Positions 35,262 to 44,564 of a stretch of DNA of 64,000 nucleotides are shown here, in pieces; within the stretch, counting starts at the first letter, position 1, and each line of letters starts with the position of its first letter. A model generated the notes under the pieces. That model did not search any database and had not been told where the DNA came from. It saw only the letters and a list, made by a program, of their open reading frames with translations. Both the position numbers and the translations under genes were made by a program. The DNA comes from Christensenellaceae bacterium (lineage in GTDB: Bacteria > Bacillota > Clostridia > Christensenellales > Aristaeellaceae), in assembly GCA_012837835.1 (NCBI GenBank), contig DUQK01000020.1:1-64000 (forward strand), read 5' to 3'.

Positions 35262-35921
35262 TTAGGTTTTTTCTTTGCCGTAGGTATGTTTATAGCGATA
35301 ATGCTCGCTCGCGATGAATTCTTCTGGTATTAATCGTAGAGATTTTCCAGTTGCAATAGCATTCAGGTAAAGCATACAAGCCTTTTCTTGTACTTGGGTC
35401 ACCAGTGTAGCTTCACTTAAGCTATTTCCGCAGGCTACAGAACCATGATTTCTTAAAATGAGGCTCATTCGATTTTGAATGCATTTTGAAGCTTCTATTC
35501 CAAGAAGGGAATGTTCTTCAGCTCTCACATACTCCCGAGTTAATGGAATGGAGCCTCCCAACAGTTGAGACATTTCTTCCACTATACAGGGAACCTCATC
35601 AATTTCCAGTGTGGAAACTGCCATTGCATACACCGTGTGTGCATGAATGATAGCAAAAACATCGTTTCGTAAATTATATATTTGACGGTGTATTTCTTTT
35701 TCTGAGGTTGGGTTGCGATCTCCTTTCAGCTTATTCCCGGCCATATCAATGACCACAATATCTTCTGGTTTCATGATTGAATATTCAACTCGACTAGGTG
35801 TTAGCAGAATGCTTTCCCCCACACGTATACTAACATTACCCCATGTTCCTAAGAAGTAGGACATTTCTTGCAAATACAGGCATGTTTCAATGATTTGTTG
35901 GCGCTCATGAGCGAATATCAT
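35262..35921 (-). CDS. Class II aldolase (fuculose-phosphate aldolase-like)
   Basis: 219 residues of the zinc-dependent class II aldolase/adducin family. The metal ligands H93 and H95 (IIHAHTVYAM) and H159 (LRNHGSVACG) and a candidate catalytic Glu, E74 (PTSEKEIHR), can be placed as in FucA. It cleaves a sugar phosphate or 2-keto-3-deoxy acid, often giving lactaldehyde or glycolaldehyde. Last gene of the 11-gene operon; its start overlaps the PfkB kinase by four bases. The substrate is not readable from sequence. Confidence 0.88.
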   Translation of the reverse strand: MIFAHERQQIIETCLYLQEMSYFLGTWGNVSIRVGESILLTPSRVEYSIMKPEDIVVIDMAGNKLKGDRNPTSEKEIHRQIYNLRNDVFAIIHAHTVYAMAVSTLEIDEVPCIVEEMSQLLGGSIPLTREYVRAEEHSLLGIEASKCIQNRMSLILRNHGSVACGNSLSEATLVTQVQEKACMLYLNAIATGKSLRLIPEEFIASEHYRYKHTYGKEKT

Positions 35922-36937
35922 CGCTGAACCCTCCCGGAGGCATCACCATTGGCGAGTTCCAACACTTCTTCCAATGAAACAAGATTAAAACCGCCATAAA
36001 TCGTATGCTTCAGCGCAGATGCAGCACCGGCAAATTCCGCAACTTGCTGTAGCGGTAATTGATGCAATAAGCCATATATCATGCCAGCAGCAAAAGAAGC
36101 ACCACTGCCACCACGGTCAACAAGGCGAATATCATAATGTCTACTTTGACAAAATTGATTTCCATCATAGCAAAGCACGGACCATCCGTTATCAGACGCT
36201 GAGTAACTCTCACGTAATGTACAACCAACATGCTTACAGCCATACGTTTCACAAATCTGCATAAATATTTTTTTATAACCTTCAATACTAAGTTTACTAG
36301 CGAACACATCCGTACCATCCGGCTTCAATCCAAGACAGCAGTCTGCATCTTCTTCATTTCCGATGCATACATCGACGTGATGCATAACACTTTTCATGAA
36401 ATATTGTGCTTCTTCTACAGACCATAGTTTACGTCGATAGTTTAAGTCACAGGATACTATAACATTATGACGTTTTGCAGCTTCAACAGCAGCCTTTGTG
36501 AGAGCACGTGTTTTTGAGGAAATCGCTGGTGTAATACCTGAGAAATGGAACCAATCGGAACCGTTAAAAATCTTGTCAAAATCGAAATCTTCTAAAGATG
36601 CATCTGCAAAAGCAGAGTTAGCACGATCATAGGTAACGCGGGGTGGACGCATAGCCACACCAGTTTCGTAAAAATTGATACCTAAACGTTGCCCGCCTCG
36701 TGCGATATGGCTACAATCTACTCCTTGTGCAAGTAATCTATGATAGCAGGTTTCTCCTAACGCATTTTTGGGTAGTTTTGTCACATAGGTCACGTTCTCA
36801 CCAAAGCGAGATAACGATGTGGCTACAATTGCTTCATCGCCATCATAAATTGCGTTAAAACTATCTGTTTGTTCTATACGTAAGAAATCGGGTGTCATCA
36901 GACGTAACATAATTTCTCCCATAGTGATGATTTTCAT
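35918..36937 (-). CDS. PfkB family sugar kinase, KdgK-like, lacking the usual catalytic Asp
   Basis: 339 residues from the ATG at 36937, which has AGGAGG upstream; a longer frame starting at 36958 is not favoured. Overall it resembles 2-keto-3-deoxygluconate kinases (ITMGEIMLRL, FHFSGITPAIS, NEEDADCCLG). The PfkB signature, normally VDxxGxGD with Asp as catalytic base, reads VDRGGSGASFAAG with A280 where the Asp belongs. The N-terminal substrate motif is also altered (YDGDEAIVATSL). It may be a slow or re-purposed kinase, a sensor, or use another base. Gene position between dehydratase and aldolase still suggests 2-keto-3-deoxy acids as ligand. Confidence 0.82.
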   Translation of the reverse strand: MKIITMGEIMLRLMTPDFLRIEQTDSFNAIYDGDEAIVATSLSRFGENVTYVTKLPKNALGETCYHRLLAQGVDCSHIARGGQRLGINFYETGVAMRPPRVTYDRANSAFADASLEDFDFDKIFNGSDWFHFSGITPAISSKTRALTKAAVEAAKRHNVIVSCDLNYRRKLWSVEEAQYFMKSVMHHVDVCIGNEEDADCCLGLKPDGTDVFASKLSIEGYKKIFMQICETYGCKHVGCTLRESYSASDNGWSVLCYDGNQFCQSRHYDIRLVDRGGSGASFAAGMIYGLLHQLPLQQVAEFAGAASALKHTIYGGFNLVSLEEVLELANGDASGRVQR

Positions 36938-36954
36938 TAGTATATTCCTCCTAA

Positions 36955-38103
36955 TCAAAATTCGGTTGGATAGAGGTTTTGTACCATAGAAATGTTGTTA
37001 AAGGGATAACGAAGAGCAACATTCTCATCAAAATCGATACCAAGTCCCGGTCGATCGTTAATATACATATAACCGTCCTTAGGTTTATATTGATGCGTAA
37101 ACAGGCTTTCCTTCCACTCGATTTCTTCCACACTGTATTCTAGGATGAGGAAGTTAGGAATGGTAGCTGCAACATGCATGGTAGCTGCACAGCCGATTTG
37201 ACCATGAATATTATGCGGTGCTACAGGAATTTGGTTGGCTTCACACATGGTTGCGATTTTTTTGATTTGTGTGATTCCGCCGCAAATACGAATATCTGGT
37301 TGAGCTATGTCAATAGCGTCCGCTTCAATAGCACTACGGAAATCCGATATGGTACACCAACGTTCACCGGAAGCAATCGGAATAGGTGAACGCAACTTAA
37401 CTTGTGCACTGGCTTTCATGTTTTCAGGCATTGTAGGTTCTTCAAAGAACATGGGTTTATAGGGCTTGAGTTCTTCAGCGATGGCTAATGCGGTATAGGG
37501 ATTGAAACGTCCATGCCCTTCTATCAGCAGATCGATATCCCAGCCAACAGCGTCACGAAGTGTTTTCACTTGAGCCAAGACACCACGCATTTCTTTGGGG
37601 GTAATGATTGCTTCTGCCTTGTAAAAAGGATCCCATTTAAGAGCAGTATATCCTTTGGCTACGGTCTTTTCTGCCAAAGCAGCAAGTTTGTCCGGCGTAT
37701 CACCGCCAAAGAACCATCGATTCGCATAGACACGTACACGATTACGAAATTTGCCTCCTAAAAGCTGGTATACGGGCGTATTGAGTGCCTTTCCCTTTAT
37801 ATCCCAAAGTGCTACATCAACAGCACTCAAAGCAGAAGTCAATACACAGCAAGCACCCCAGTACTCATCACGAAAGCAAAGATAGAAGTTTTTTTCCGTT
37901 TCCATTGGATCCTTGCCCAACAGATGGCGCTTCAGTTCCAGTACAGCAGCAACCACGGTTTCTTCCCGGGTTTCCAATGAGCATTCACCTACACCCGTTA
38001 TACCTTCATCTGTGTAGACCTTAATAAATACCCAGTTATCGTTATGTGCCTGCACAATAAAAGGCTTAATATCAGTAATCTTCAAAGCCCACCACCCTTT
38101 CAA
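36955..38103 (-). CDS. Enolase-superfamily acid-sugar dehydratase (galactonate dehydratase-like)
   Basis: 382 residues of the mandelate racemase/muconate lactonizing group: capping domain at 1-125, then a barrel with metal ligands in LLIEGHGRF, FFEEPT and ASGERW and the general-base segment APHNIHG, as in D-galactonate and related aldonate dehydratases. It removes water from an aldonate to give a 2-keto-3-deoxy acid. The ATG at 38103 overlaps the GntR gene's stop. A TTG at 38085 (KITDIKPF) with GGTGG upstream is an alternative start that matches the family's usual beginning. Its product would feed the adjacent KdgK-like protein and the KDPG-type aldolase. Confidence 0.9.
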   Translation of the reverse strand: MKGWWALKITDIKPFIVQAHNDNWVFIKVYTDEGITGVGECSLETREETVVAAVLELKRHLLGKDPMETEKNFYLCFRDEYWGACCVLTSALSAVDVALWDIKGKALNTPVYQLLGGKFRNRVRVYANRWFFGGDTPDKLAALAEKTVAKGYTALKWDPFYKAEAIITPKEMRGVLAQVKTLRDAVGWDIDLLIEGHGRFNPYTALAIAEELKPYKPMFFEEPTMPENMKASAQVKLRSPIPIASGERWCTISDFRSAIEADAIDIAQPDIRICGGITQIKKIATMCEANQIPVAPHNIHGQIGCAATMHVAATIPNFLILEYSVEEIEWKESLFTHQYKPKDGYMYINDRPGLGIDFDENVALRYPFNNISMVQNLYPTEF

Positions 38104-38795
38104 CTAAAGCTTATGATATCCTCTAAATATGTTTGCAGATGAGTTGCCATGGCATCTTCTGCCAGCTTTCTGTCACCGTCTAACACTGTTTTCAGTATTC
38201 CATTATGCTGCTCTAACCCTCTCCAAATAGCCTCCTCGGAGAAGGAAGCATGGTTTGTTTCACTGTTTGGAAAAATCAACGAAATCAAAGGTATTATCAT
38301 GGCTGGAAATAATGAGTTATTTGTCATTTTAGATAGATGGGAATGAAATTTTCGATCATACTCATTCCATTTATCCGGTTGACGATAGTTGTTTTTCATG
38401 TTTTCGACAATACTTTGAAGCTTGGCTTTTTCTTCTGGCGTACCGTTAAGTGCAGCCAAACCACATGCACGAACTTCCAAAGCCATTCTTATTTCAAAGA
38501 TTTCGTTCACTGATACGGAACCAATTACCGCCATGCGCGTTACAACCTCGCCAAGGATCTGTGGGTGCACCTGCGTAACAAAAGTACCACTCCCACTGCG
38601 TATATTTACCAAACCACGTTCACGAAGCATGGTTAGTGCTTCACGAACGACATTACGGCTTGCGCCGAAACGGTTCGCTAGATCAATTTCACCAGGCAAC
38701 CGTTCACCAATTTGGATTTCTTGTCCGAGAATCATCTCTTCAATGGTTTGGGCAATTTGATGTGAAAGGTTTTCTTTGTTGAGCTGGTAATACAT
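38100..38795 (-). CDS. GntR family regulator, FadR/FCD subgroup
   Basis: 231 residues: winged helix at about 10-75 (ANRFGASRNVVREALTMLRERGLV and the wing GSGTFV), then an all-helical FCD ligand-binding domain. The ATG at 38795 is chosen because GGAGG lies seven bases before it. FCD regulators usually repress sugar-acid pathways and are released by a pathway intermediate, so this is the likely local repressor of the operon it sits in. An FCD regulator inside its target operon is common for uronate and aldonate systems. Confidence 0.9.
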   Translation of the reverse strand: MYYQLNKENLSHQIAQTIEEMILGQEIQIGERLPGEIDLANRFGASRNVVREALTMLRERGLVNIRSGSGTFVTQVHPQILGEVVTRMAVIGSVSVNEIFEIRMALEVRACGLAALNGTPEEKAKLQSIVENMKNNYRQPDKWNEYDRKFHSHLSKMTNNSLFPAMIIPLISLIFPNSETNHASFSEEAIWRGLEQHNGILKTVLDGDRKLAEDAMATHLQTYLEDIISFS

Positions 38796-38814
38796 TCTAT
38801 CCTCCAAACAAATC

Positions 38815-39897
38815 TTATTCTAAAGTTAATTCTATCCGCTTTTTCTCTTGAATAGACTGGTGTGTCGCTACCACCAGTTCATAAGCTTTTAGACCATCCC
38901 AACCAGAACTCAATGGCTTCTCTTTTCCGCGAATACATTGCACAAAGTTCTCGATAAGCCCCATAAATCCTCCGAACTCCTCGTCAAAAATCAATGTGTT
39001 TGGAAAAACAGGACTCCATGTTTTACTTGGTCCGACTTCGCTATCGTTGACTATTAACGTATGCTGGTCCTCAACAGCAATCCAGTTTTTTTCTCCGTAT
39101 ATTTCCACACGTTCCCAAGGCTTTAAACTTAGCGCCGTTGAAGAAGTAAATATGTTTCCTATTGAACCCGATTTGAATTCCAGATTAATGCATGCATTAT
39201 CGAAGCTGTAATTACACTGATTGAAATCATAATGATGTGTAGCGATCGCAGATACTGCCTTTACATCTCCCATAAAATATCGCACAAGGTCAAACATATG
39301 AATCGTTCCACTTTCCAGTATGTCAACATAATCATACCCAAGGTTGAATTTACCCAGGAATGCTGCAGGACGTTCCGGAAGTAGCTTTTTTGCGCGGAAA
39401 TAAGGTGGAGAGTATCGCTTGTTGGATACTGTCATTAGTGTTAGCCCTAGTTTATCGGCTGTCTCACACATATGTTGCGCTTGTCTTAGATCTCTGGTGA
39501 TGGGCTTTTCTACAAGTACATGAATGCCTCTCTGGAAGCACTCCATCGTAAACTCGTAGTGCTTGTCATCCGGACCAAGAACTAATACACCGTCCGGTTT
39601 TTTGTCATCAAGCATTTTTCGATAATCTGAATACCAAACCGTCTGGTATATGCTTTCAACTTTTTTGCCTTGTTGTTGATTGCGAATTGATACACTTACC
39701 AGATCAATTGGTTCCCAAATCGTTTTTAAACGCATAATAGCAGGAATATGCTTGCTTTGGGCAACACCTCCACAACCGATTACCGCTAACCGAACCGGCA
39801 TACGGGAAGCACGTTTCTCGTCGTATCCTATGCCGTAGACATCCGCATTATCAAACATTTTATGTAACGGGCTATGTGCGTAGGTATCCTCCAACAT
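38815..39897 (-). CDS. Gfo/Idh/MocA family dehydrogenase
   Basis: 360 residues with the Rossmann motif AVIGCGGVAQSKHIPAI near residue 35 and the EKP motif in VEKPITRD. About 25 extra residues precede the Rossmann fold. In the operon context it could oxidise an imported sugar at C1 to a lactone, or at another carbon to a keto sugar. It is a different subgroup from the dehydrogenase at 4200-5309. It starts at 39897 with AGGAGGAA upstream and follows the permease gene by 11 bases. Confidence 0.88.
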   Translation of the reverse strand: MLEDTYAHSPLHKMFDNADVYGIGYDEKRASRMPVRLAVIGCGGVAQSKHIPAIMRLKTIWEPIDLVSVSIRNQQQGKKVESIYQTVWYSDYRKMLDDKKPDGVLVLGPDDKHYEFTMECFQRGIHVLVEKPITRDLRQAQHMCETADKLGLTLMTVSNKRYSPPYFRAKKLLPERPAAFLGKFNLGYDYVDILESGTIHMFDLVRYFMGDVKAVSAIATHHYDFNQCNYSFDNACINLEFKSGSIGNIFTSSTALSLKPWERVEIYGEKNWIAVEDQHTLIVNDSEVGPSKTWSPVFPNTLIFDEEFGGFMGLIENFVQCIRGKEKPLSSGWDGLKAYELVVATHQSIQEKKRIELTLE

Positions 39898-39908
39898 GTT
39901 TGTTCCTC

Positions 39909-40904
39909 CTAATCTTTTTCATTTAGTACACGAAGCCAGCGCAACCTAATCAGATTGGAACCACGCTGAATCGCTAAAGCGATCAATATGATCATACCCT
40001 TGAGTAAATACACCTGGCTGTCCATCAAGTTAAGGGTAGCCAAACCATTTGATAGCAGACACATAAACAACAAACCACACAGCGTTTTAGCAAATGAACC
40101 TTCACCACCAGACAACTTGTTGCCACCAATAACAACCGCAACGACAGCATTCATTTCCATACCATAACCAATCATAGCAACCGCGCTGCCTAATCGTGAT
40201 AGATCAACAAGAGATGCTATACCCGTGAGTAAGCCTGCAAAAGCAAATATACCAAATTTTACGAGTTTAGTGTTTACACCCGCCAATTGGGCAGTTATCT
40301 CGTTTTCTCCGATTGCTTTGGTATATCTACCAAATTTTGTACGATTCAGTAAAAACCAACCCGTTCCCATGCATAATACTACCAGAATAAAAGTGATGTT
40401 GAAAAAGCTACCCCAAAAGGGCTGGTAAATACGTTGAAGCACCGTAGAAGGAACTGGTATGGATTTTGATCCGGTAATGCCCAATGCGAGACCACGTGCC
40501 CAAATCATACAAGAAAGTGTAATAATTACTGCGTTGATTTTTCCATATGCAATGAGTGCTGCGTTCATGGTAGAAATAAGCATCGCAACACCTATACAGG
40601 TAATCATTCCTAACCATATGTTTCCTGTGGCACGAAAGACAACACCTGTCATACAGGCAGTAAGTACAATCAGAGAACCGGAGGAAAGATCCATATTGCC
40701 TGAAATCACAACAAAGGTCGTACCCACAGATACAATTATGAGTGCTGCGTTTTGTTGAACGATGTTTGTCAGGTTACTAGTGGACAAAAATTTGGGATTT
40801 CGGTTGATAAAGAACAGTACTAATACGGCAGATAACAATAAAATTGTTAAGATATCCATATACTTAATGATTGTAGTAACGTACTTTTTTGCTTTGATTG
40901 ACAT
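39909..40904 (-). CDS. Ribose-type ABC sugar permease
   Basis: 331 residues, about nine membrane helices, of the RbsC/branched-chain permease family. The signature region GSAVAMIGYGMEMNAVVAVVI followed by GGNKLSGGEGS is typical. Together with the second permease at 40924-41907 it would form a heterodimeric channel served by the RbsA-like ATPase. Confidence 0.94.
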   Translation of the reverse strand: MSIKAKKYVTTIIKYMDILTILLLSAVLVLFFINRNPKFLSTSNLTNIVQQNAALIIVSVGTTFVVISGNMDLSSGSLIVLTACMTGVVFRATGNIWLGMITCIGVAMLISTMNAALIAYGKINAVIITLSCMIWARGLALGITGSKSIPVPSTVLQRIYQPFWGSFFNITFILVVLCMGTGWFLLNRTKFGRYTKAIGENEITAQLAGVNTKLVKFGIFAFAGLLTGIASLVDLSRLGSAVAMIGYGMEMNAVVAVVIGGNKLSGGEGSFAKTLCGLLFMCLLSNGLATLNLMDSQVYLLKGMIILIALAIQRGSNLIRLRWLRVLNEKD

Positions 40905-40923
40905 ATTATACTACGTTCCTCCC

Positions 40924-41907
40924 TTATGTGCTATGCTGCTGTGTAAAACGATTAAAGAGAACCGCTAGCAAAATAAAAAGACCCGTAGCGCAATCTTTGA
41001 AATTAGCATCAACTCCGTACAGCGTCATGAAGTTAGATATCATAGCAACAATTAAAGCCCCAATCAACGTTTTGAAAACGCTTCCTTCTCCTCCCTTCAG
41101 AGACATGCCACCCAATACAACTGCTGTAACAGCATCAAACTCGTATCCACTGCCTACAGATGGGTTAACCATTCCCAAACGGCAGGCTGCAATAATGCCT
41201 GCCAAGGCAGCCGCAATGCCGCTGATAGTATAGCATAGAGTTTTAATTCTTGCATTATTGAACCCGCAAAGTGCAGCAGCTCGAGGATTTCCGCCCACAG
41301 CATAGATTTGTTTACCAAAGTTGGTACGGTATAGTAATAAGCCGACAACTGTGTAAAGTACAATAATAACAAAGAATAACGTGGGAAGACCAAAAGCAAG
41401 TTTACCTGTATTAATGTAGCGTGTAACAGGATTTTTAACATAAATCCATGAATTAAATCGCTCAATAAGTACGAGCGCCAATCCTCGAATGGCAAGCTGT
41501 GATCCGAGTGTCACTATGACGCAGTTTATGTGCAATCGTTCAATGATAATACCATTAAGTGTGCCTGTAACAACGCATGCTATCACACACACAAGCATTG
41601 CTATGTATACATTTGCTCCCATTTCTAACAATGAGGCCAGCAGTACTGCGCTTAAAAACATGTTAGAACCCATAGAGAGATCCATTCCGCCAATTAGGAA
41701 AACGCATGACATACCGATGGAAAGAATCGCAACAATAGAAACCTGCTTGATGATGTTAAATAAATTGTTCTGTGATGAAAAGCGGCTTGTTAATAGAGAA
41801 AATAATACAAACAATACTACAGCAACGAGAAAAATGCCAAGCGTTTCTACTACCCCTTTAAAACGTTCTTCTTTGTTGGTTTCTGCAGAAGTTCTAATAG
41901 TTGTCAT
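40924..41907 (-). CDS. Ribose-type ABC sugar permease
   Basis: 327 residues of the RbsC family, with the signature VGSGYEFDAVTAVVLGGMS followed by LKGGEGS. Membrane helices span nearly the whole length, with the first at about 20-43. Its start overlaps the ATPase gene by four bases. It is clearly related to the permease at 39909-40904 but not a recent duplicate. Confidence 0.94.
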   Translation of the reverse strand: MTTIRTSAETNKEERFKGVVETLGIFLVAVVLFVLFSLLTSRFSSQNNLFNIIKQVSIVAILSIGMSCVFLIGGMDLSMGSNMFLSAVLLASLLEMGANVYIAMLVCVIACVVTGTLNGIIIERLHINCVIVTLGSQLAIRGLALVLIERFNSWIYVKNPVTRYINTGKLAFGLPTLFFVIIVLYTVVGLLLYRTNFGKQIYAVGGNPRAAALCGFNNARIKTLCYTISGIAAALAGIIAACRLGMVNPSVGSGYEFDAVTAVVLGGMSLKGGEGSVFKTLIGALIVAMISNFMTLYGVDANFKDCATGLFILLAVLFNRFTQQHST

Positions 41908-43421
41908 GCAATCACCTTCTTTTCGGGGTTTCCTTGAATCAAGCGAGCAAGGGTCTCTTCATCCGTTGGTTCGTTGAGCGTGGTACTAATTTTTCCGTCT
42001 ACCATGATATAAATGCGGTCGGAAAGCTGAAGTATTTCGGTGGTATCTGTAGAAATAACAACAATCGCCTTACCTTGACTTGCTAGTGATTCTAATATGC
42101 GGTAGATTTCCGTTTTTGCTCCTACATCAACTCCGCGTGTCGGTTCAATAAACACTAGTATATCCAAATCTTTCATAAGCCAACGGGATACAATAATTTT
42201 CTGCTGATTTCCGCCCGATAGTAACTTTACCTTTGCAGAAAGAGATCGCATTTTAATAGAAAGCCTCTTTGCCAAATCATTGCAGCTATTGCGAATGCGA
42301 CGATTATGTAATAGTGGTGTATATTTTCTAATGCGAAAATGCTTCAACGATGGAAGCGCAATGTTATCTTGACAGGTCATTTCAGGGAAAAGACCTTCTT
42401 CTTTGCGGTTCTCTGTTAACAAACCAATGCCGAATTGTACTGCATCCGAGGGACAGGTTATGCGGACCCGTTTTCCATTTATGCGTATTTCACCAGAATC
42501 CTTTCGTTGTGCCCCATATACAATTCGCCACAGAATATCCTGTCCAGCACCTAAAAGTCCAGTAAAACCGGTAATTTCGCCCGGAAAAATTTCACACGAA
42601 ACATAATTTACTTGGTTGTGCAAATAGATATCAGAAAGTTCTAATAACGGTTGTTTCTTATGCTGTTTTGTTCGCCATTTGCGATGAAATGTATTGAAAT
42701 TGTCCTCCAGCATATACTCAATAATTTGTAATTCGTTTACTTCGTTCATACGAACATTGGCTGTAACCCGACCATTCATTAAAATTGTCCCACTATCACA
42801 ATATTTCTTAATCTCAGCCAGACGATGAGAGATAAAAACGATGCAAATGCCCTGTTCCTTCAGTTTGAATAAGATATTGAAAAGACGCCTTGTGTCCTCG
42901 TTAGTAAGCGCTGCGGTTGGTTCATCCAAAATCAAAATGCGTGGGTAAATAGAGATGACTTTGGCGATCTCGATCAGTTGCCGTTTTGCTAATGAAAAAA
43001 CTTCAACATTTTGGTCTACATCTATGTTTTCGATACCAAGTTCAAGCAGCGATTTTCGTGCCATATCGCTCATTTTGGCGTTGTCAAGTTGAACGCCATT
43101 AACGATTTCACGACCTAAAAAAATGTTTTCTGCAACAGTCAAATTATTCAGCAAACTCAGTTCTTGATATACAATGCCAATTCCCAGCTTTGCACTATCT
43201 GCTGTACTTGATATTTGTACTTGCTTACCGTTTATATAGATTACGCCGCTATCTGCGGTATAAGTACCACTCAATATTTTCATGAGCGTTGATTTTCCTG
43301 CACCATTTTGCCCGATAATTGAATGAATTTCTCCTGCAAATAACTGCAAATCTACATCTAACAATGCTTGCACACCGGTAAAGCGCTTAGATATATTTCG
43401 CATTTCAAGTATCGGTTTCAA
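41904..43421 (-). CDS. Ribose-type ABC transporter ATPase with two ATP-binding domains (RbsA-like)
   Basis: 505 residues from the TTG start at 43421. That start is chosen because AAGGAGG lies nine bases upstream; the longer frame from 43481 would read through the intergenic hairpin. The first domain has an intact Walker A (GQNGAGKST), SLAKRQ-type signature region and Walker B (ILILDEPTAAL). The second has the degenerate P-loop GLLGAGQDILWR usual for RbsA proteins and LSGGNQQK. It powers the two permeases encoded downstream. Confidence 0.94.
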   Translation of the reverse strand: MKPILEMRNISKRFTGVQALLDVDLQLFAGEIHSIIGQNGAGKSTLMKILSGTYTADSGVIYINGKQVQISSTADSAKLGIGIVYQELSLLNNLTVAENIFLGREIVNGVQLDNAKMSDMARKSLLELGIENIDVDQNVEVFSLAKRQLIEIAKVISIYPRILILDEPTAALTNEDTRRLFNILFKLKEQGICIVFISHRLAEIKKYCDSGTILMNGRVTANVRMNEVNELQIIEYMLEDNFNTFHRKWRTKQHKKQPLLELSDIYLHNQVNYVSCEIFPGEITGFTGLLGAGQDILWRIVYGAQRKDSGEIRINGKRVRITCPSDAVQFGIGLLTENRKEEGLFPEMTCQDNIALPSLKHFRIRKYTPLLHNRRIRNSCNDLAKRLSIKMRSLSAKVKLLSGGNQQKIIVSRWLMKDLDILVFIEPTRGVDVGAKTEIYRILESLASQGKAIVVISTDTTEILQLSDRIYIMVDGKISTTLNEPTDEETLARLIQGNPEKKVIA

Positions 43422-43448
43422 GGGACGAATCCTCCTTACTGTATTCGT

Positions 43449-43483
43449 GATTGGAGAGGGAAATTGTCCTCTCCTCTCCAATC
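43449..43483. repeat. Intergenic hairpin after the binding-protein gene
   Basis: GATTGGAGAGG (43449-43459) pairs with CCTCTCCAATC (43473-43483), an 11-bp perfect stem. There is no T-run on the exit side, so it is better read as an mRNA-stabilising or partial-attenuation structure protecting the upstream binding-protein message than as a full terminator. Confidence 0.65.
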
Positions 43484-43492
43484 AATTTGAGC

Positions 43493-44518
43493 TTAATTGT
43501 TCATGTAGCTAGCGATAATGTCTTCGAGAGACATATCAAATGGTACGTTCTGTGTATCTTTTTCCATGTCTGTTGCCATCTGTAGCATGGCAGCTGCATT
43601 ATCTTGCGTAACAATGATACCAGGCAAAATGAAGTCTCCACTAGTAGCAAAGTCATATTCACCAATCATGACACGGTAAGGAATCGTGACCTTGTAGAAA
43701 CCGGTATACTGAGAGGCCAACATATAAGTACAATTCATATCTCCATCAATGATAGCCTGAATGGCATCAATGGAGCCATCAATGGAGCAGCTGAGAATTT
43801 GATCACCACGACCATCATTAATAATAACCTGCGTGGCGGGATAAGTCACACCATCGGACAGACCGTAGACCAGATTAATCTTGTCTCCGTAGGTGGTCAG
43901 GTAGTTTTCCATAATGGTTACAGCTTGTGTGCCGTCCCAATTAGTGGCTTCCTGTGCTAAAATGGTAACATTATTTGCTGCCATCACCTCAGCGAACCCA
44001 CCTGTACGGCCTTCATTCAAGCCCTGACCGAGGTTGCCTGTAAGCATGACCACGTTTTTTTCGCTAATTTCTCCACCCTGTGCCTTGAGAAGCTCAATTG
44101 CGTATTCACCAACTTCACGTGACATTTCCCACTCATCGAATCCGATGGTACCTTCGCTCATGCCAGGTTCAGACCAGCTGTGCTGAACAACAACCTTAAC
44201 ACCCTTTTCTTTTGCTTTTGCAAAGGCGTTGGTATACGCTGTAACATCAATGGTATTTATCGAGATAATGTCGCAGGTATCAATGAATTGCTCAAACACT
44301 TCCACCTGTCGCGCAACATCTCCATCACCTGAACCTACCATCAGCTCAAAACCATATTTTTCCGCAGCAACTTTAGCACCTTCAACTTCACCAAGATGGA
44401 ACGGATGAGTTAGATCCTGTTGGATGAGCCCAACAACAATCTTGTCGTTTTCTGCAAATGTGCCAGAAACAAACAAACACAATGCAAGTAGTAAGAGAAT
44501 AGATAGTGACTTTTTCAT
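43493..44518 (-). CDS. Ribose-type sugar-binding protein
   Basis: 341 residues of the periplasmic binding protein 1/LacI-like group (VGLIQQDLTHPFHLGEVEGA, GRTGGFAEVMAANN). The ATG at 44518 has AGGAGGGAAA upstream; a longer frame from 44584 lacks this and would precede the signal peptide. The signal peptide (1-22, ending GTFAEN) has a Cys in the hydrophobic core but no lipobox at the cleavage point. It delivers the substrate to the RbsA/RbsC-like transporter encoded next. Confidence 0.93.
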   Translation of the reverse strand: MKKSLSILLLLALCLFVSGTFAENDKIVVGLIQQDLTHPFHLGEVEGAKVAAEKYGFELMVGSGDGDVARQVEVFEQFIDTCDIISINTIDVTAYTNAFAKAKEKGVKVVVQHSWSEPGMSEGTIGFDEWEMSREVGEYAIELLKAQGGEISEKNVVMLTGNLGQGLNEGRTGGFAEVMAANNVTILAQEATNWDGTQAVTIMENYLTTYGDKINLVYGLSDGVTYPATQVIINDGRGDQILSCSIDGSIDAIQAIIDGDMNCTYMLASQYTGFYKVTIPYRVMIGEYDFATSGDFILPGIIVTQDNAAAMLQMATDMEKDTQNVPFDMSLEDIIASYMNN

Positions 44519-44564
44519 GGTTTCCCTCCTTATATATGCACATTTCCGTGCATTAATTACTGTA

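Noticed and set aside
34789..35265. A 158-codon plus-strand frame across the GH20-aldolase gap
   Set aside because: It covers the minus-strand promoter, operator-like repeats and the orphan promoter segment; the predicted protein has no recognisable domain and no ribosome site.
43422..43481. Longer N-terminus of the RbsA-like ATPase
   Set aside because: The added 20 codons run through the intergenic hairpin, and a TTG with AAGGAGG nine bases upstream fits the family start.
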